Assembly (NCBI RefSeq): GCF_001421965.1
Contig: NZ_LMLP01000019.1
Location: 62,001 to 126,000, forward strand
Reading direction: 5' to 3'
Source of the DNA: Sphingomonas sp. Leaf67
Lineage (GTDB): Bacteria > Pseudomonadota > Alphaproteobacteria > Sphingomonadales > Sphingomonadaceae
Length of the DNA: 64,000 nucleotides
Within the stretch, counting starts at the first letter, position 1. The number at the start of each line of letters is the position of its first letter. A program made the translations under genes and the position numbers. The notes beneath the pieces are model-generated. The model was not told where the DNA came from, searched no databases, and saw nothing but the letters and a program-made list of their open reading frames with translations. Of this stretch, positions 9,156-18,778 are shown piece after piece.

Positions 9156-9752
9156 TCAAGCGACCGGGCGTCGTGCCCGCAGCGCCTGCGCCAGCGTACC
9201 TTCGTCGAGATAGTCGAGCTCGCCGCCGACCGGCAGGCCGTGCGCAAGCTGGGTCAGGCGGACCGGATATTTCTCGATCCGCTCGGCGATGTAATGGGCG
9301 GTGGTCTGCCCCTCCAGCGTGGCGTTCATCGCCAGCACGACCTCGTCGATGCCGCCCGCCGCGACGCGGGCGACCAGCGAATCGATCGCGAGGTCGTCGG
9401 GGCGCACGCCCTCCAGCGCCGACAGCCGTCCACCGAGCACATGGAAGCGGCCGGGGAACAGCCGCGCCCGGTCGAGCGCCCACAGGTCGGCGACCTCCTC
9501 GACCACGCACAGCGAGCGATCGTCGCGGCGCGGATCGGTACAGATGCCGCAGGGATCGGTGGTGTCGACATTGCCGCAGGTCGAGCAGGTCGCGAGATTG
9601 CGCGCCACCCGGTCGAGCGCGACCAGCAGCGGGTCGAGCGCAGTCTCCCGCTTCTTGACCAGATGCAGCACCGCGCGGCGTGCCGAACGCGGGCCAAGGC
9701 CGGGAAGGCGGGAGAGCGCCTGCGTCAGCGCGTCGATTTCGGGAGAGGCCAT
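9156..9752 (-). CDS. recR: Recombination protein RecR
   Basis: RecR works with RecO and RecF to load RecA at single-strand gaps. The 198-residue protein shows the helix-hairpin-helix ([19 protein letters not shown]), a four-cysteine zinc finger ([16 protein letters not shown]) and the Toprim domain with [17 protein letters not shown] chose the ATG at 9752 ([11 protein letters not shown]) rather than the in-frame one at 9761 because the family begins there. It lies 31 bases upstream of def on the same strand. Confidence 0.96.
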   Translation of the reverse strand: MASPEIDALTQALSRLPGLGPRSARRAVLHLVKKRETALDPLLVALDRVARNLATCSTCGNVDTTDPCGICTDPRRDDRSLCVVEEVADLWALDRARLFPGRFHVLGGRLSALEGVRPDDLAIDSLVARVAAGGIDEVVLAMNATLEGQTTAHYIAERIEKYPVRLTQLAHGLPVGGELDYLDEGTLAQALRARRPVA

Positions 9753-9805
9753 CGCACCCAAGATAGGGGGTTGCGCGCGCGGACGCCACGGTGTCGAGAG
9801 GGGCC

Positions 9806-10711
9806 ATGCGGATCATCTTCATGGGCACGCCCGATTTTGCGGTGCCGATCTTTCAGGCGCTGGTCGATGCCGGGCATGAGATCGTCGCGGCCTATAGCCA
9901 GCCGCCGCGTCGCGCCGGGCGCGGCAAGGCGCTGACCCCCTCCCCCGTCCATCGGCTGGCCGAAACGCTGGGGATCGCGGTGCGGACGCCGGAGACGTTG
10001 CGCGATCCGGCGGTGCAGGCGGCGTTTGCCGCGCTGAATGCCGACGTGGCGGTGGTGGCGGCTTATGGGTTGCTGTTGCCGCGGGTGGTGCTGGATGCGC
10101 CGCGGCTGGGATGCCTGAACGTGCATGGCTCGCTGTTGCCGCGCTGGCGGGGGGCGGCACCGATCCAGCGGGCCATTCTCGCCGGGGACACGGAGACCGG
10201 CGTCGGCATCATGCAGATGGCGGCGGGGATGGATACCGGGCCGGTGCGGCTGGAGGGGCGGACGCCGGTCGATGGCAAGACGGCGGGCGAACTGGCCGAC
10301 GAATTGAGCGCGATGGGCGCGCGGCTGATGCTGGCGGTATTGGCCGACCCCGACGCCTATCCGCCGGTCGAACAGGCCAGCGACGGCGTCACCCATGCCG
10401 CCAAGATCGACAAGAGCGAGGCGCGGTTGCGCTTTAATGGGAGTGCGGTGGAGGCCGAGCGGCAGGTGCGGGCGTTCAATCTGGCACCGGGGGCATTCTT
10501 CGAGCTGAACGGCGAGCGGGTGCGGGTGCTGGCGGCGGAGGTCGTCGATGCGGCAGGCGCGCCGGGCACGGTGGTCGACGCGGCGCTGACCATCGCCTGT
10601 GCCGAGGGCGCATTGCGGCCGACGCTGGTCCAGCGGGCCGGCCGTGGCGCGATGACCCCGGCCGAGTTGTTGCGCGGCTTTGCGATCCCCGAGGGTACGC
10701 TGCTGGCATGA
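9806..10711 (+). CDS. fmt: Methionyl-tRNA formyltransferase
   Basis: Fmt formylates Met-tRNA(fMet) with 10-formyltetrahydrofolate. The 301-residue protein starts [16 protein letters not shown], the standard N-terminus, so the ATG at 9806 is preferred to the GTG at 9791. [17 protein letters not shown] carries the catalytic His and the formyl-binding loop, and the C-terminal OB-like domain is complete. The stop overlaps truA by four bases. It is divergent from recR-def. Confidence 0.97.
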   Translation: MRIIFMGTPDFAVPIFQALVDAGHEIVAAYSQPPRRAGRGKALTPSPVHRLAETLGIAVRTPETLRDPAVQAAFAALNADVAVVAAYGLLLPRVVLDAPRLGCLNVHGSLLPRWRGAAPIQRAILAGDTETGVGIMQMAAGMDTGPVRLEGRTPVDGKTAGELADELSAMGARLMLAVLADPDAYPPVEQASDGVTHAAKIDKSEARLRFNGSAVEAERQVRAFNLAPGAFFELNGERVRVLAAEVVDAAGAPGTVVDAALTIACAEGALRPTLVQRAGRGAMTPAELLRGFAIPEGTLLA

Positions 10712-11451
10712 CCCGCTTTGCCCTGACGGTCGAATATGACGGGCGGCCGTTCGTCGGGTGGCAGCGTCAGTCCGAGGGGGCGAGCGTACAGGGTTCGATC
10801 GAACGTGCGCTGTTCGAGGTGACCGGCGAAACCGCCGCCGTCCATGCCGCCGGGCGGACCGATGCCGGGGTCCATGCCACCGCGATGCGGGCGCATGTCG
10901 ATGTCGCCAAGCCGCTGCCGCCGTTCCGGTTGATGGAGGCGCTGAACGCGCGGCTGCGGCCCGATCCGGTCGCGATCCTCGATTGCCGGGCGGTCGCCGA
11001 CGACTGGCATGCGCGGTTCTCGTGCGTGCAACGCGCCTATGTCTATCGTATCGTCTGTCGGCGGGCGCCGCTGACCCATGAGCTGGGGCTGGCGTGGCGT
11101 GTGCCGCAGGAACTGGACGCGGTGGCGATGGCGGTGGCGGCGGCGCGGCTGGTCGGGCGGCACGACTTCACGACCTTCCGATCGGCGCATTGTCAGGCGG
11201 ACAGCCCGCTCAGGACGCTCGATCGGCTGGAGGTCGAGCGCCAAGGCGACCGGATCGCGATCCATGCCGCCGCGCGGTCGTTCCTGCACCATCAGGTGCG
11301 ATCGATGGTCGGCTGCTTGGCGTTGGTCGGACAGGGCAAGAGAACGCCCGACGATCTGGCCGACATCCTCGCGGCGCGCGACCGGTCGGCGCTGTGGCTG
11401 AATGCGCCGCCCGACGGGCTGTATTTTGTGGGTGCCGATTACCCCGGCTGA
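10708..11451 (+). CDS. truA: tRNA pseudouridine(38-40) synthase
   Basis: TruA makes pseudouridine at positions 38-40 of the tRNA anticodon arm. The 247-residue protein carries the catalytic Asp52 in [10 protein letters not shown], and the family stretches FVGWQRQ and [11 protein letters not shown]. It is translationally coupled to fmt by an ATGA overlap. The fmt-truA pair is typical of alphaproteobacteria. Downstream is a 107-base gap before a convergent gene. Confidence 0.97.
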   Translation: MTRFALTVEYDGRPFVGWQRQSEGASVQGSIERALFEVTGETAAVHAAGRTDAGVHATAMRAHVDVAKPLPPFRLMEALNARLRPDPVAILDCRAVADDWHARFSCVQRAYVYRIVCRRAPLTHELGLAWRVPQELDAVAMAVAAARLVGRHDFTTFRSAHCQADSPLRTLDRLEVERQGDRIAIHAAARSFLHHQVRSMVGCLALVGQGKRTPDDLADILAARDRSALWLNAPPDGLYFVGADYPG

Positions 11452-11455
11452 ACGT

Positions 11456-11473
11456 CAAAGGTCACAAAGGTCA
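11456..11473. repeat. Tandem 9-mer CAAAGGTCA x2
   Basis: Two exact head-to-tail copies of CAAAGGTCA lie five bases after the truA stop. They have no evident coding or terminator role. Only two copies are present. Confidence 0.5.
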
Positions 11474-11498
11474 CACTCGTGCGCCATTCGCGCGATGA

Positions 11499-11544
11499 CC
11501 GGATTTGCCCTTCGCCTGCCAACGATCCTGGATGGCAGATCCGG
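11499..11544. terminator. Stem-loop between convergent truA and rRNA methyltransferase genes
   Basis: Bases 11499-11509 pair with 11534-11544 to give an 11-bp stem with one G-T wobble and a 24-base loop. Its place between two convergent stop codons fits a shared transcription end, but neither side has a T tract, so Rho-independent action is uncertain. Confidence 0.35.
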
Positions 11545-11558
11545 GGTGTGTAGGAAAG

Positions 11559-12761
11559 TCAGCGCACCAGCCGCGCGACCAGTTCGACATGGGTCGACCA
11601 GCGGAATTGTCCGACCGGCTGTACCCAGTTGATGCGATAGCCAGCCTGAACCAGCGTCTTAGCATCGCGGGCGAAGCTGCTGGGATTGCAAGAAACATAG
11701 GCGATGACCGGCACCTGTGCCTCGGCCAGTGCCAGCGCCTGTTCGCGTGCCCCGGCGCGCGGCGGATCGAGGATGACCGCGTCGAAGCGATCCAGTTCGG
11801 CCGGCGTCAACGGACGGCGAAACAGATCGCGATGGTCGGCGACGACCGACCGTCCGGCGCGGGCGGCGGCGAGCTTCAGCGCCATGATCGCTTCGCGCCC
11901 CGCCTCGCCCGCATAGGTGCGGACCCTGGCACCGCGCGACAGGGTGAAGGTGCCCAGACCGGCGAAGAGATCGGCGACGATCCCCGCATCGGCGACCGCG
12001 TCGTCGACCGCCGCGATCAGCGCGGCCTCGCCGTCGCCGGTGGCTTGCAGAAAGCTGCCCGGGGGGAACGACACCGGCACGCCGCCCAGCGTCACCGTGA
12101 CCGGTTCCGGTTCCCAGCGCGCCTCCGCCCCCATGCCGTCGTCGATCGACAGCCGGGCCAGACCCTGTTCCTGCGCAAAGATCGTCAATGCTTCGGCGGC
12201 GGCCAGCCCCTCGGCGACCTTGCCGATGATGAGCACGTCGACGCCCTGATCGACGCGCGCCAGATGCACGTCGGCGCGCGAGCGGTCCTTGAGCGCGACG
12301 GCGAGCAGCCGGCGCAGCGGGCCGATCGCGTCGAACAAGTCGGGCAGCAGCACATGACATTCGCGGATGTCGACGATGCGATGGCTGCCCAATTCGGTGA
12401 AGCCGAGCGTCACCTGCTTGCCCCGTCGATCGGCGTGGAGCGTCGCGCGACGGCGGGTCTTCGGGGCCGACAGGATGGCCGGACGAACGGTCGCGGCCAG
12501 CGACTGTGCGGCGAGCGCCCCGGCCACCCGGTCGGCGACGAACCCGGCTTCGGTTTCGAGGTCGAGATGCTGGAGCTGGCACCCGCCACAAGTCGGGAAA
12601 TGGCGGCAGGGCGGCTCGGCGTGATGCGGCCCCGGCGCGATCGATCCATCGCCGAGCAGGCGGTCGCCCGGCGCGGCGAAGGGCACGTGACAGCCATCGC
12701 CGGTCACCCCCTCGCCCCGCGCAGCGACGCGGACGATCACATCGTCATCGGTCAGCGACAT
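11559..12761 (-). CDS. Iron-sulfur 23S rRNA (uracil-5)-methyltransferase, RlmD/RumA class
   Basis: The 400-residue SAM-dependent methyltransferase forms 5-methyluridine in RNA. It has a short TRAM-like N-terminus, a [4Fe-4S] site (C52, C58 and C61 in PCRHFPTCGGC, plus a Cys in RECHVLLPD), the SAM loop VADLFAGLGTFTL, DPPRAG, and the catalytic Cys in YVSCNPSS. The start at 12761 (MSLTDDDVIVRV) overlaps the stop of the NAD(P)HX repair gene by ten bases; sequence further upstream is out-of-frame shadow. Whether it modifies U747, U1939 or both cannot be told from sequence. Confidence 0.92.
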   Translation of the reverse strand: MSLTDDDVIVRVAARGEGVTGDGCHVPFAAPGDRLLGDGSIAPGPHHAEPPCRHFPTCGGCQLQHLDLETEAGFVADRVAGALAAQSLAATVRPAILSAPKTRRRATLHADRRGKQVTLGFTELGSHRIVDIRECHVLLPDLFDAIGPLRRLLAVALKDRSRADVHLARVDQGVDVLIIGKVAEGLAAAEALTIFAQEQGLARLSIDDGMGAEARWEPEPVTVTLGGVPVSFPPGSFLQATGDGEAALIAAVDDAVADAGIVADLFAGLGTFTLSRGARVRTYAGEAGREAIMALKLAAARAGRSVVADHRDLFRRPLTPAELDRFDAVILDPPRAGAREQALALAEAQVPVIAYVSCNPSSFARDAKTLVQAGYRINWVQPVGQFRWSTHVELVARLVR

Positions 12762-14140
12762 TCGGCGATCGCCTGTCCCAAATGGTCGATCAGCGCATCG
12801 GCGACGAACGCCGGGCCGGCGAGCCGGGCGGCGCGGCCATGCAGCCACACCGCCTGTTCGGCGGCGGCCGCGCCACCGGGCCGCAGGCGCGCGGCGAGCG
12901 TGCCGGCCAGCACGTCGCCCGTACCGGCGGTCGACAGCCATGTTGGGGCGTGGGTGGACAAAATGGCGGTGCCTTGCGGGCAAGCGATCACGGTATCGGG
13001 GCCTTTATGAACGATGGTCGCGCGCGCCTGTAGCGCAGCGTGGCGGGTGCGGTCGATCTTGTTCCCGCCCTTGGCCGGAAACATGCGGGCGAATTCGCCT
13101 TCGTGGGGGGTCAGCCAGGTCGGGGCGGTACGGGTAGCAACCCGCTCTGCGCCAGCCGCACCGAGCAACGAGATCGCGTCGCCGTCGATTACCAGCGGCG
13201 CGTCGGTGGCGAGCGCCGCATCGAGCAGGGTGCGGGCACGATCGTCGCGACCGAGGCCCGGCCCTATTAGTACCGCCGCCAGTCGATCGTCGCCGAGTAG
13301 CGCCGCCGATTCGGCGCGTCGGACCAGCGCGTCTGGACCACCCTGCCCCGCATCGTCGCCGGTCAGCACGACATAGCCGGCACCCGCTGACAATGACGCG
13401 CGGGCGGCAAGGCGGGCGGCCCCCGGCATGGCACCGCCAAGGACGGCGATCAGGCCGCGGGTGTATTTATGGGCGTCGCGCGCGGGCGGATCGATCGTCG
13501 GGCGGCGGATCGTGCGGACGGTGGCAGGGATCGGAATGCCAAGGTCGGCCAGCACGACATGCCCCATGCGGCCGGCGTCGGGGCCGGTGCCGTGCGCAGG
13601 TTTCAGCGCGCCCAGCGCCACGGTCAGGTCGGCACGACCGGCACCGGCAAAGGCGTGTTCGGCGTCGCTGTCGACCCCGCTGGGCAGGTCGATCGCGACG
13701 ACGAAGGCGTGGTCGGACAGAGTGGCGAGGCGATCGGCCAGTGTCGGATCGAGCGGGCGGGTGACCCCGGTGCCGAACAGGCCATCGATCAGGATCGGTC
13801 GGGGTTCGGCTTCCTCGATCGATCGGATCGGACCGGTCCATGCGGACCTCATTCGGGCAGCTGCGCCATCTGGCTTGGCGGGGAGCGCCGCCATGGTGAC
13901 GTCATGGCCCCATTGGTGCAAAAGTCGTGCGACAACAAATGCGTCGCCGCCATTGTTACCGGAGCCTGCCAGCACGAGGATCGGCTGACCGAAGGCGATC
14001 CGGCGGACCTGTTGCGCGACGGCAGTGCCAGCGCGCTCCATCAGCGTGTCCTGCGAAACCCCGGTAGCGAAGGCCGCTTCCTCCGCTGCGCGCATCTCGG
14101 CGGCGCGAAGGACCGGAGCGTCGGCGGGGAAGTGCGTCAT
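12752..14140 (-). CDS. nnr: Bifunctional NAD(P)HX epimerase / dehydratase
   Basis: The 462-residue fusion repairs hydrated NAD(P)H. The N-terminal YjeF_N domain (about 1-205, with GSGNNGGDAFVVARLL) epimerises R- to S-NAD(P)HX. The C-terminal ribokinase-like domain (about 220-462, with AVLGGAMPGAARLAARA and STAGTGDVLAGTLAARL) dehydrates the S form using ADP or ATP. Both halves are complete. The start overlaps the stop of the upstream lipoprotein gene in an ATGA junction, and its own stop overlaps the rRNA methyltransferase start, so all three form one minus-strand operon. Confidence 0.95.
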   Translation of the reverse strand: MTHFPADAPVLRAAEMRAAEEAAFATGVSQDTLMERAGTAVAQQVRRIAFGQPILVLAGSGNNGGDAFVVARLLHQWGHDVTMAALPAKPDGAAARMRSAWTGPIRSIEEAEPRPILIDGLFGTGVTRPLDPTLADRLATLSDHAFVVAIDLPSGVDSDAEHAFAGAGRADLTVALGALKPAHGTGPDAGRMGHVVLADLGIPIPATVRTIRRPTIDPPARDAHKYTRGLIAVLGGAMPGAARLAARASLSAGAGYVVLTGDDAGQGGPDALVRRAESAALLGDDRLAAVLIGPGLGRDDRARTLLDAALATDAPLVIDGDAISLLGAAGAERVATRTAPTWLTPHEGEFARMFPAKGGNKIDRTRHAALQARATIVHKGPDTVIACPQGTAILSTHAPTWLSTAGTGDVLAGTLAARLRPGGAAAAEQAVWLHGRAARLAGPAFVADALIDHLGQAIAECR

Positions 14141-14526
14141 CGCGCGACCGGGCCGATCGTGGCGGGCAGTCGATACCGCGCGTCGCCGATTGCGACCTCG
14201 ATCCGGTCGTTGCCGATGACCGTCACCCGCGCCGCCCCCGCACCGTCCGCCGCGACGACGCCGCGGCCGTCACGGGTGATCCGCAGCCGGTGGAAACCGC
14301 CATCTGGCTGGCGCAAGGTCAGGATGGTGTCGGCGCCATCGGCGGTTCGTTCGATCGTGCAAGCGGCCGCGACCGGCGCTGCGCCGGTGGCACATTCTAT
14401 ACGGCCGGCATCCGCCGCGGCGGCGCGCTGCCCGGCCTCGACATTGGCGAGGACGTCAGGGTCGGGTCGTCGATCGCATGCCGCCAGCAGCAGGGCGGGG
14501 ATCAGGAGAGCACGTTTGTCGATCAT
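14137..14526 (-). CDS. Small predicted lipoprotein
   Basis: The 129-residue protein starts MIDKRALLIPALLLAACDRR, a lipoprotein signal with lipobox LLAAC (Cys17). The mature part is small, beta-rich and acidic to neutral, with no recognised domain. Reading upstream of 14526 in frame gives a translated REP-like repeat (LDPRLRGG), so the ATG at 14526 is the right start. It is coupled by ATGA to the NAD(P)HX repair gene. Function is unknown; an outer-membrane or inner-membrane anchor cannot be told apart. Confidence 0.7.
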   Translation of the reverse strand: MIDKRALLIPALLLAACDRRPDPDVLANVEAGQRAAAADAGRIECATGAAPVAAACTIERTADGADTILTLRQPDGGFHRLRITRDGRGVVAADGAGAARVTVIGNDRIEVAIGDARYRLPATIGPVAR

Positions 14527-14652
14527 TTGCGGGTCGATAGCATATGCCGGTCGACGGGTATCGTCGCGTATGTTGCCGTTCTCGCCGTTTACGGCCGCCC
14601 CCCGGCGATGGCGAAACCTCTGCGAAAGTCTCAGACTCAACCACAAAACCGA

Positions 14653-14736
14653 CGTACCCCCGCGTAGGCGGGGGTCCAGAGCCAAACAAAACAGACACTT
14701 GCGCTAGAGATGGACCCCCGCCTGAGCGGGGCTACG
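14653..14736. repeat. REP-like inverted pair (family copy 1)
   Basis: Two roughly 26-base GC-rich units face each other (14653-14678 and 14711-14736), separated by about 32 bases. Each is itself a hairpin built on CCCCGC...GCGGGG, with outer TAC and inner GTCCA/TGGAC. The same design recurs at 36073-36164. It lies in the 345-base gap 14527-14871 between the divergently read lipoprotein leader and the ilvD stop, which otherwise holds nothing I can name. A 12-base TCTGCGAAAGTC at 14619-14630 also precedes the second copy. Confidence 0.7.
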
Positions 14737-14871
14737 CAATATCGCGGATCGCGACGGCCAAGGGTATCCCCCTGCCCCCAGCTAAATGGGAGTACGGCAC
14801 AAGGCGGGAGGATGAGGACCTTCGCAGATCCCCCGCCCTCGCCGCATTACGAAATCGGCAAGGCAACCCCG

Positions 14872-16593
14872 TCAGATGTCGGCGTAGACGTGCCGTTCGG
14901 CTTTGGCGCCCGGATGGGTCACCGCCCCCTGATAGGCTGGGCCGACCGTGGTCGAGTAGCGCCACAGTGCACCCGCCTGATAGTCGTTGACGCGCGGTTG
15001 CCATTTGGCGCGGCGGTCGGCCAGCACGTCGGGGGCGACGTCGAGGTCGATGGTGCCGGCTTCGGCGTCGATGGTGATGATGTCGCCTTCCTCGACCAGC
15101 GCGATCGGACCGCCCTCGGCTGCTTCGGGACCGACATGGCCGATGCAGAAGCCGCGGGTCGCGCCCGAGAAGCGGCCATCGGTGATCAGCGCGACGCTTT
15201 CGCCCATGCCGAGGCCGTAGAGCGCGGCGGTGGTCGACAGCATCTCGCGCATGCCGGGACCGCCCTTCGGCCCTTCATAGCGGATCACGACGACCGATCC
15301 TTCCTTGATGCTGCGCGCTTCGACGGCGGCGAAGGCGTCTTCTTCACAATCGAAAACCTGTGCAGTTCCCGTGAATTGCAGACGTTTCATGCCAGCGACC
15401 TTCACGATCGCGCCATCGGGGGCAAGCGTTCCGCGCAGGCCGACGACGCCGCCGGTCGGCGACAACGGCGTCTTCACGTCGTAGATCACCTTCTGATCGG
15501 GGTTCCACGTTACTTCGTCGATATTCTCGCCCAGCGTCTTGCCGGTGACGGTCATGCAGTTGCCGTCGAGCAGGTCGTTGGTCAGCATCGTCTTCATGAG
15601 CATGTAGACGCCACCGGCCTCGTACATATCCTTGGCGACATACTTGCCGCCGGGCTTGAGGTCGGCAACGTACGGCGTTGATTTGAAAGCCTCCGCGACG
15701 TCGAACAGATCGAAGTCGATACCGGCCTCGGACGCCATCGCTGGCAGGTGCAGCGCGGCGTTGGTCGAGCCACCAGTCGCGGCGACGACGCGCGCGGCGT
15801 TGATGAAAGCGGCGCGGGTGGCGATGTCGCGCGGACGCAGGTTCAGGCGGACCAGTTCCATGACCTGCTTACCCGCCGCAATCGCGATCTCTTCCCGGCT
15901 GCGATAGGGGGCGGGCACCATGTTCGAATTGGGCAGCGACAGGCCGATCGCTTCGCCGACGCATGCCATGGTGTTGGCAGTGAACTGGCCCCCGCACGCA
16001 CCATGGCCGGGGCAGGCAACCTTTTCGAGCGCGGTCAGATCGTGCAGCGGACAGGTGCCGGCGGCGTAGCGGCCGACCGCTTCGAACACATCGACGACGG
16101 TGACGTCGCGATCCTCGAACCGGCCGGGCAGGATCGATCCGCCATAGACGAAGATCGACGGCACGTTCAGCCGGAGCATTGCCATCATCATACCCGGCAG
16201 CGATTTGTCGCAGCCGGCAAAGCCGACCAGTGCGTCGTAGCAATGGCCGCGCACCGACAATTCGACAGAATCGGCGATGACTTCGCGACTAACCAGCGAG
16301 GATTTCATCCCCTGGTGACCCATGGCGATGCCGTCGGTGACGGTGATGGTATTGAACCGGCGCGGCATCCCGCCGCCGGCCACCACGCCTTCGCGCCCGG
16401 CATCGGCCTGAAAATCGAGCGTCGTGTTGCACGGCGCGCTGTCGTTGCCGGCCGAAGCCAGCGCGACGAAAGGCTTGGCGATGTCCTCTTCGGCGATGCC
16501 CATCGCATAGTAATAGCTGCGATGCGGCGCGCGTTCGGGGCCGACGGAAACATGGCGGCTCGGCAGCCGCGACTTGTCGAATTGCTGGGTCAT
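14872..16593 (-). CDS. ilvD: Dihydroxy-acid dehydratase
   Basis: IlvD dehydrates 2,3-dihydroxy-isovalerate and -methylvalerate to the keto acids of valine and isoleucine. The 573-residue protein has the IlvD/Edd signatures [11 protein letters not shown] and [19 protein letters not shown], and Fe-S cysteines in [13 protein letters not shown] and [10 protein letters not shown]. Length is at the short end but complete. The closely related 6-phosphogluconate dehydratase is less likely given the overall match. The next minus-strand gene ends nine bases upstream. Confidence 0.95.
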   Translation of the reverse strand: MTQQFDKSRLPSRHVSVGPERAPHRSYYYAMGIAEEDIAKPFVALASAGNDSAPCNTTLDFQADAGREGVVAGGGMPRRFNTITVTDGIAMGHQGMKSSLVSREVIADSVELSVRGHCYDALVGFAGCDKSLPGMMMAMLRLNVPSIFVYGGSILPGRFEDRDVTVVDVFEAVGRYAAGTCPLHDLTALEKVACPGHGACGGQFTANTMACVGEAIGLSLPNSNMVPAPYRSREEIAIAAGKQVMELVRLNLRPRDIATRAAFINAARVVAATGGSTNAALHLPAMASEAGIDFDLFDVAEAFKSTPYVADLKPGGKYVAKDMYEAGGVYMLMKTMLTNDLLDGNCMTVTGKTLGENIDEVTWNPDQKVIYDVKTPLSPTGGVVGLRGTLAPDGAIVKVAGMKRLQFTGTAQVFDCEEDAFAAVEARSIKEGSVVVIRYEGPKGGPGMREMLSTTAALYGLGMGESVALITDGRFSGATRGFCIGHVGPEAAEGGPIALVEEGDIITIDAEAGTIDLDVAPDVLADRRAKWQPRVNDYQAGALWRYSTTVGPAYQGAVTHPGAKAERHVYADI

Positions 16594-16602
16594 GGCGACA
16601 GC

Positions 16603-17322
16603 CTATTGCGCAAGCGGAGCGTTCAGCGCAAGTCCGTTACGTACGGCCGCGATCATCTCGGTCAGGACGGCGCACCAGCGGGCGACGCCGGCGGGATCGG
16701 CGATCAGGTCGTTGCGAATTTCGACCGATAGCGACGCAATCCCCTGCCCATCGGCATGACGGTCGAGCGTCGCGTTCAGCAGGCGGCCGGAATAGGGCTG
16801 CTGATCGCCGGTCGGAATGCCGCGTGAGCAGAGGAAGTCGATGGCGATACGGGCGGCGCGGTCGTCGCGGCCGTAGAGGATGCCCGCTTCCCACGGGCGT
16901 GGGCCGTCGCCGGTTTCGAGCTGGCGGGTGAAGCTGTGGATCGCGACGATCAGGCGCGGGCGGTCGCGGCGGACCTGCGCACGGATAGCGCGGTGATAGG
17001 GGGCGTGGAAGCGGGCGATGCGACCAGCGCGGTCGGCATCGATATTGGCCGGGATGGCATGGCCGTCGGAAACGGTGGGAATCAGGCCGGGATGGTCGCT
17101 CTGGCGGTGCAGGTCGATGACCAGCCGCGAGACGGTGCCGAGGATCGCGGGCGCATCGAGACTGGCCGAGAGCGCATGGGTCAGCGGTCCTGCCCCGATA
17201 TCGACGCCGATATGCAGCGACAGCAATGCGGGCGCGATGGCGATGTCGGGCGGGACGAACGCCGATGCGTGATCGCCGAGCAGCAGCAGCGATGTGTCGC
17301 GGCCGGGCAGATGATCGGTCAT
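16603..17322 (-). CDS. N-formylglutamate amidohydrolase family protein
   Basis: The 239-residue protein matches the family that hydrolyses N-formylglutamate to formate and glutamate at the end of one histidine-degradation route. Recognised stretches are LGDHASAFVPP, DIGAGPLTHALS and VAIHSFTR. The ATG at 17322 forms an ATGA overlap with the crotonase stop. No hut genes are in this window, so a role in histidine breakdown is not supported by context. Many genomes carry such paralogues with unknown N-acyl substrates. Confidence 0.85.
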   Translation of the reverse strand: MTDHLPGRDTSLLLLGDHASAFVPPDIAIAPALLSLHIGVDIGAGPLTHALSASLDAPAILGTVSRLVIDLHRQSDHPGLIPTVSDGHAIPANIDADRAGRIARFHAPYHRAIRAQVRRDRPRLIVAIHSFTRQLETGDGPRPWEAGILYGRDDRAARIAIDFLCSRGIPTGDQQPYSGRLLNATLDRHADGQGIASLSVEIRNDLIADPAGVARWCAVLTEMIAAVRNGLALNAPLAQ

Positions 17323-17798
17323 GGAAACTCCGGCGGGCGGCGGGACTGGAAGGCGGCGGTCAGGCGGGCGATGTCCGCGGGTGGATAGAGGATGCCGAGC
17401 CGCGCGGGGGGAACGGCGAAGCGCGCGTCGTCGCCGGCGACGACGATGTCGCAGGCGAGGATCAGCGCAACCGCTGCGCCGAAACAGCCGCCATCGACCG
17501 CGGCGATGACCGGCATCGGCAGCGCGGCAACGCCCTCGATCGCCGCGGACAGTGCTTCGCGAAAAGCAGTGGCGCGGTCGGGCTGACGTTGCAATTCGGC
17601 GAATTCGGCGATGTCGGCGCCCGCCGAAAAGATGCCCGGTTCGCGCGAGGCGATCAGGACGGCACGGGCGTCCCCGGCGGCAAGATCGGCAACCGTGGCG
17701 GCAAGGTCGTGCCAGTGCGCGATCGACAGCGCGTTCCTCGCGCTCCCACGGGACAGCCAGATCGTGGCGATTTGCCAGCCCTGCGTACCCTCGATCAT
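17319..17798 (-). CDS. Short crotonase-fold (enoyl-CoA hydratase-like) protein
   Basis: The 159-residue protein has the N-terminal crotonase core: ARNALS, the CoA-binding SAGADIAEF loop, and AAVDGGCFGAAVALILACDI, the oxyanion-hole segment. Full-length enoyl-CoA hydratases have about 255-265 residues, so roughly the last 100, including the trimerisation helices, are missing. The stop forms a clean ATGA overlap with the next gene, so this is an established short form rather than a recent frameshift; no continuation was found in other frames. Start at ATG 17798. Activity is doubtful. Confidence 0.7.
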   Translation of the reverse strand: MIEGTQGWQIATIWLSRGSARNALSIAHWHDLAATVADLAAGDARAVLIASREPGIFSAGADIAEFAELQRQPDRATAFREALSAAIEGVAALPMPVIAAVDGGCFGAAVALILACDIVVAGDDARFAVPPARLGILYPPADIARLTAAFQSRRPPEFP

Positions 17799-17946
17799 CG
17801 GGAAAAAGTGGGCGGCGTCCGGAGAGACCGCCCACGGACGATCCGCTCCTGGCGTTTGATCCGCGCCCCTTGCCCAACAAACTTCGTGCCAGGTGCATCG
17901 TCGAGCACGAATGACCCGCCCTGCCCCGTTCCGATACGAACCGCCG

Positions 17947-18774
17947 TCACGCGAGGTTCGTTTCGAGACACCACCAGCCGGGCTGTGCGGCCCGGATGGC
18001 GGTGGCGGCATGGGCGCGGGCGGCTTCGTCGTCGAACAGCGCGAAACAGGTCGCGCCCGATCCCGACATGCGGGCGAGCGTGACGCCCGGCGCGGCGTTC
18101 AGCAGCGCGAGCACCTTGTCGATCGCGGGTGCCAGCGCGCGGGCGGGCGGTTCGAGATCGTTGCGACCGGCGAGTGCGATCGTCAGCGCATCGCCATCGG
18201 CGATCGGACCGCGATCGATGCGGTCCCAGCCGGCAAAGACCTTTGCGGTCGACACCGCGACACCGGGATTGACCAGCAATGCCGGCCGCTTCGGCGCATC
18301 GATCAGGGTAAGTTGCTCGCCGCGCCCGCGCCCGATCGTCGTCCGCCCGACCAGACAGGCAGGAACATCGGAACCGAGCCGGTCGGCGATCGCCATCAGC
18401 GCCGGATCGTCGAGCGCCACGCCGTGCAATCGCGCCATCCCGCGCAGCGTCGCGGCGGCATCGGCCGATCCGCCCCCGATGCCCGACGCGACCGGCAGAT
18501 GCTTGTCGAGCAGGATCGCGAGCTGGTCGCCGGGACCGAAGGCGTCGCGGAAAGCGTCGCGGGCGCGGGTGACCAGATTGTCGCCCTCCCCGCTCAAACC
18601 GGCGGCGAACGGGCCGGTGATGGTGAAGCCGTCGTGCGCCGCGGGGGTCAGCATCACCGTGTCGCCATCGGCGACGAACGCGAACAGCGTTTCGAGTTCG
18701 TGATAGCCATCGGCGCGCCGCGCACGGACATGGAGCGCGAGGTTGAGCTTGGCGGGAGCGGGTTCGACGATCAT
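17947..18774 (-). CDS. ispE: 4-diphosphocytidyl-2-C-methyl-D-erythritol kinase
   Basis: IspE phosphorylates CDP-methylerythritol in the MEP isoprenoid pathway. The 275-residue GHMP kinase shows PAPAKLNLALHV at the N-terminus, the ATP loop PVASGIGGGSADAAATL, and MSGSGATCFALF near the C-terminus. The ATG at 18774 is chosen because the protein opens at the conserved AKLNL motif. Four bases separate it from the TPR gene upstream, so the two are likely co-transcribed. ispA, a downstream enzyme of the same product pool, lies at 30.7 kb. Confidence 0.95.
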   Translation of the reverse strand: MIVEPAPAKLNLALHVRARRADGYHELETLFAFVADGDTVMLTPAAHDGFTITGPFAAGLSGEGDNLVTRARDAFRDAFGPGDQLAILLDKHLPVASGIGGGSADAAATLRGMARLHGVALDDPALMAIADRLGSDVPACLVGRTTIGRGRGEQLTLIDAPKRPALLVNPGVAVSTAKVFAGWDRIDRGPIADGDALTIALAGRNDLEPPARALAPAIDKVLALLNAAPGVTLARMSGSGATCFALFDDEAARAHAATAIRAAQPGWWCLETNLA

Positions 18775-18778
18775 CGGA

